A DNA stretch of 6,788 bases from Hyphomonadaceae bacterium UBA1001 (GTDB lineage Bacteria; Pseudomonadota; Alphaproteobacteria; Caulobacterales; Aquidulcibacteraceae): NCBI GenBank assembly GCA_002291875.1, contig DBAV01000013.1:1-6788 (forward strand). The letters run 5' to 3'. Made by a program: the position numbers and the translations under genes. This document shows positions 4,969-6,788 of this stretch, piece after piece (position 1 is the stretch's first letter; each line of letters starts with the position of its first letter). The notes beneath the pieces are model-generated. The model searched no databases. It was not told where the DNA came from and saw only the letters and a list, made by a program, of their open reading frames with translations.

Positions 4969-5493
4969 ATGCCCAAAGCACCCTTGCTGGTCACAGCCGC
5001 CATGGTCATTCTCGGCGCCTGCACCACGCTGCACGGAGCCCACCCCATGTCCGCGACGTCGCCTGACGCCTCTGCCAGTTCCGAACCGGTCGCCGATGCG
5101 GACACCCTTGCGGTCGCGCAGGCCAATTTCGGCCGCTGGGAGAGCGCCCTGGCGACGCGTGATCCTGCGCAGATCGCCGCACTGTTCACGCCCACGGCCG
5201 TTCTTGCCCCCACCGTCTCGAACCAGGTCCGAGACACGCCAGCCCAGATCGAAGCCTATTTCGTGGACTTCGTGAAGCTGTCGCCGCGCCCCGAGATCAC
5301 CGAGCGTGCCTTGCGCCGCCTCGACGAGAACACCCTGCTGGACGCCGGGGTCTGGCGTTTCACGCTGGTCGATGGCGGCCAGACCTCAAGCGTGACCGCA
5401 CGTTACAGCTTTGTCTGGGAGCGCGTGGACGGGGTCTGGATGATCGCCCTGCTGCACTCCTCGATGATGCCCGAAGGCGCAGATCCCGCGTGA
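4969..5493 (+). CDS. Lipoprotein with NTF2-like (SgcJ/EcaC-type) domain
   Basis: The 174-residue precursor has a short signal peptide with a lipobox LGAC ending at Cys18. A Ser/Ala/Asp-rich linker follows (about 27-45), then one NTF2-like domain (about 46-168). Typical of the SgcJ/EcaC or CaMKII-association type are FGRWESALATRDPAQIAALFTPTAVLAP early, the RYSFVWERVDGVW strand, and the closing LLHSSMMP (161-168), which resembles the HHSS-MP end common in this group. The fold is a cone-shaped pocket that often binds small ligands, but no catalytic residues can be assigned. The lipidated form would face the periplasm. AAAGGAG (4956-4962) lies six bases before the ATG, an excellent ribosome binding site. 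No EcfG-type promoter was found on its strand. It lies 76 bases before the LysR gene and may share its transcript. Confidence 0.88.
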   Translation: MPKAPLLVTAAMVILGACTTLHGAHPMSATSPDASASSEPVADADTLAVAQANFGRWESALATRDPAQIAALFTPTAVLAPTVSNQVRDTPAQIEAYFVDFVKLSPRPEITERALRRLDENTLLDAGVWRFTLVDGGQTSSVTARYSFVWERVDGVWMIALLHSSMMPEGADPA

Positions 5494-5506
5494 GACTTGT
5501 CCGCTG

Positions 5507-5533
5507 TGCGGTGGTGGCGCGCCTGCCACCGCA
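5507..5533. repeat. Inverted repeat before LysR gene
   Basis: TGCGGTGG (5507-5514) is the exact reverse complement of CCACCGCA (5526-5533), with an 11-base centre. An alternative pairing of GGTGGC (5513-5518) with GCCACC (5525-5530) is also possible. It lies between the lipoprotein stop and the LysR start, with no T-run after it. It could be an operator for the LysR protein or an RNA hairpin that partly ends the lipoprotein message. Confidence 0.4.
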
Positions 5534-5569
5534 TGGCGCGACACCGGCCTTCGGGGGCAGGGGGCGGCA

Positions 5570-6469
5570 ATGTACGATGTCGACACGGCATTTCTGCGGA
5601 CCTTTGTGAAGCTGGCCGAGACGGGCAGCTTTTCAAAGGCGGGCGCATTGGTGGGGCGCTCGCAGTCGGCGGTGTCCGGCCAGATCCGCAAGCTCGAGGA
5701 AACCTTTCAGCGCCAGCTGCTGGAACGCGACACGCGGGGCGTGCGCCTGACACCGGATGGCGAGGCGCTGCTGGCGCACGCCCGCGAGATGATTGCGGCA
5801 GCGGACGCCATGCTCTCGCGGTTTCGCGGCCAGGCGATGGCCGGGGAGGTGCGGTTCGGCTCGCCCGAGGATTTTGCGACGGCGTTCCTGCCGGACATTC
5901 TGGCCCGGTTCGCGGCCGCCCATCCCGATGTCGAGCTTCACGTCAGCTGCGCGCTGACGCTCGATCTGATCCGCTCGTTCGAGGCCGGCGAGCATGACAT
6001 CGTGGTGCTGAAACAGGCACCGGGGCGGGTGCATCCGGGCGCACGGGCCCTGTTCAGCGAGACCCTGGTGTGGGTGGGGCCACCCGACGAGCTGCTGCCG
6101 ACCGACTTTGCCGAGGCTGTGCGGCTCTTTGCGGCGCGCGGCCGGGGGCTGCCGCTGGTGATGGCGCCGGCGCCCTGTGTGTATCGCGCGCGGGCGCTCG
6201 AAGCGCTTGAGGGGGCCGGGGCGCGCTGGAGCTCGACCTATTCCAGTCCCAGCCTGTCGGGGGTGGTGGCCGCGGTGCGCGCGGGGCTGGGCTATGCGGT
6301 GGTGCCCAAGGGCCTGGTGCCGCCCGGGCTGAGCGCGCTGACCGACTGGCCCGAGCCGGCCGGGGTGGAGCTGTGCATCCTGCATCAGGCGCGGGTGCCG
6401 CCGGTGGTGGAGGCGCTGGCCGACTTTGTCGCACTGCGGATGAGGGACCGGTCAATGACCGCCGCATGA
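5570..6469 (+). CDS. LysR-family transcriptional regulator
   Basis: The 299-residue protein has the standard LysR build. A winged helix-turn-helix occupies about residues 5-64 (FVKLAETGSFSKAGALVGRSQSAVSGQIRKLE, then a wing ending in GVRLTPDGEALL), and a linker helix about 65-88. The effector-binding domain runs from GEVRFGSPEDFA (92-103) to the end. The second half carries APAPCVYRARALEAL (199-213) and SPSLSGVVAAVRAGLGYAVVPKG (226-248), as in LrhA-like members. The ATG at 5570 follows a G-rich site (5560-5567), and the length is normal. LysR regulators often control a divergent neighbour, but here both neighbours run the same way, so the target is unclear; the upstream lipoprotein gene or distant genes are candidates. 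The effector is unknown. Confidence 0.92.
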   Translation: MYDVDTAFLRTFVKLAETGSFSKAGALVGRSQSAVSGQIRKLEETFQRQLLERDTRGVRLTPDGEALLAHAREMIAAADAMLSRFRGQAMAGEVRFGSPEDFATAFLPDILARFAAAHPDVELHVSCALTLDLIRSFEAGEHDIVVLKQAPGRVHPGARALFSETLVWVGPPDELLPTDFAEAVRLFAARGRGLPLVMAPAPCVYRARALEALEGAGARWSSTYSSPSLSGVVAAVRAGLGYAVVPKGLVPPGLSALTDWPEPAGVELCILHQARVPPVVEALADFVALRMRDRSMTAA

Positions 6470-6516
6470 CCGCGCCGCGAACATCGTTGCGAATTGATCG
6501 TCCCGCACTGAAAAGG

Positions 6517-6544
6517 GGGCCGTTTCGGCGATGAAAATCGGCCC
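6517..6544. repeat. Weak inverted repeat after LysR gene
   Basis: GGGCCG (6517-6522) pairs with CGGCCC (6539-6544). The 16-base centre contains two smaller hairpins, GCCG-TTT-CGGC and CGAT-GAAA-ATCG, the latter with a GAAA tetraloop. There is no T-run, so it is at best a poor terminator for the LysR gene; it could also belong to the leader or promoter region of the next gene. Confidence 0.25.
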
Positions 6545-6573
6545 GGTGGTCTGGACCGGCTGGCGCTGGGCCT

Positions 6574-6579
6574 TATAAC
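6574..6579 (+). promoter_or_regulatory. Possible -10 box for the last lipoprotein gene
   Basis: TATAAC is the most AT-rich hexamer in the 155-base gap before the lipoprotein start at 6625 and resembles a housekeeping -10 box. The -35 position (CTGGAC at 6551-6556 with a 17-base spacer) is a poor match. No EcfG-type promoter was found here. Confidence 0.3.
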
Positions 6580-6624
6580 GTTTTCGTGTCCGGGGTGTGA
6601 GTCCCCGCGCAGGGAGTCGTCCAG

Positions 6625-6788
6625 ATGCAAAGTTTTCTCAGAATTGCGGCCTTGAGCGGCGGCGTCGCGCTGATGGCGCTGGCGGCTGCCTGCCAGCAGC
6701 AGGCGCCGGCACCGGCAGCTCCGGCGGCCGAACCGCCGGCCGCGACCGCACCCGCAACGCCGCCCCCGGCTGCTGAACCGGCAGCACC
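6625..6788 (+). CDS. Lipoprotein with Pro/Ala-rich stretch, cut by window end
   Basis: The first 54 codons are visible and the frame is open to the window edge. Residues 1-22 form a signal peptide (basic residue Arg6, hydrophobic stretch 7-22) ending in LAAA before Cys23, the likely lipidated residue. After three glutamines the chain becomes almost purely Ala, Pro, Thr and Glu (27-54), a typical flexible linker that lifts a domain away from the membrane. AGGGAG (6611-6616) lies eight bases before the ATG. The functional domain is beyond the window, so no role can be assigned. Confidence 0.75.
   Translation, partial: MQSFLRIAALSGGVALMALAAACQQQAPAPAAPAAEPPAATAPATPPPAAEPAA

Noticed and set aside
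3764..5275. Long open frame (503 codons) on the plus strand opposite the SbtA-family gene
   Set aside because: Its protein is rich in Arg, Gln, His and Asp with no domain or signal, a typical mirror of a GC-rich membrane protein gene. The opposite strand has clear family motifs and a good ribosome binding site.
5633..6385. Minus-strand frame inside the LysR gene
   Set aside because: Shadow of the LysR coding sequence; His/Arg/Gln-rich without any domain.
6553..6582. GGACC followed by CGTT before the last lipoprotein gene
   Set aside because: The -35 box has a mismatch and the spacer is 21 bases, well outside the 16-17 of EcfG promoters.
1..6788. CRISPR arrays, tRNA or rRNA genes, transposases, toxin-antitoxin pairs
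   Set aside because: I looked for regularly spaced repeats, cloverleaf-like structures and mobile-element motifs and found none.

Overview
The window is GC-rich chromosomal DNA, most likely from an alphaproteobacterium. I base this on the gene families, the codon use, and above all on four exact copies of GGAAC-N16-CGTT, the promoter recognised by the alphaproteobacterial general stress response sigma factor EcfG (SigT/RpoE2). I would guess the Caulobacterales/Maricaulales side of the class, but the genus cannot be fixed from the sequence. No phage genes, transposases, CRISPR arrays, tRNAs or rRNAs were seen.

Layout: 1-270 has no gene. It holds a dispersed-type intergenic inverted repeat and, at its right end, a strong minus-strand terminator. 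From 271 to 1052 a two-gene minus-strand operon encodes a DUF883/YqjD-like membrane-anchored protein and a small holin-like membrane protein, whose start codon overlaps the upstream stop. At 1114-1172 two EcfG-type promoters stand back to back. The plus-strand one reads into a DAGK/YegS-type lipid kinase (1212-2171). Three single-gene plus-strand units follow, each with its own EcfG-type promoter: a glycine-zipper lipoprotein (2302-2646), a DUF892 ferritin-like protein (2839-3345) and a GlsB/YeaQ/YmgE-type small membrane protein (3470-3739).

After a hairpin terminator, the minus strand carries an SbtA-family sodium-dependent bicarbonate transporter (3818-4798). Its upstream region has a one-mismatch EcfG-type promoter. 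Diverging from it are a lipoprotein with an NTF2-like SgcJ/EcaC-type domain (4969-5493) and a LysR-family regulator (5570-6469). The window ends inside a third lipoprotein gene with a proline/alanine-rich stretch (6625 onward).

The unifying theme of 271-3739 is stress. A lipid kinase, a YqjD-like anchor, an OsmB-like lipoprotein, a DUF892 protein and a GlsB-like protein are typical stress or stationary-phase proteins of the envelope or cytoplasm. Here they appear to be wired one by one, not as one operon, to the same sigma factor. The regulators of that response (phyR, nepR, ecfG) are not in the window. The part from 3818 onward is less clearly linked, except through the weaker promoter candidate before the bicarbonate transporter. 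No wholly new system is evident; the best lead is the promoter cluster and the uncharacterised members it groups.
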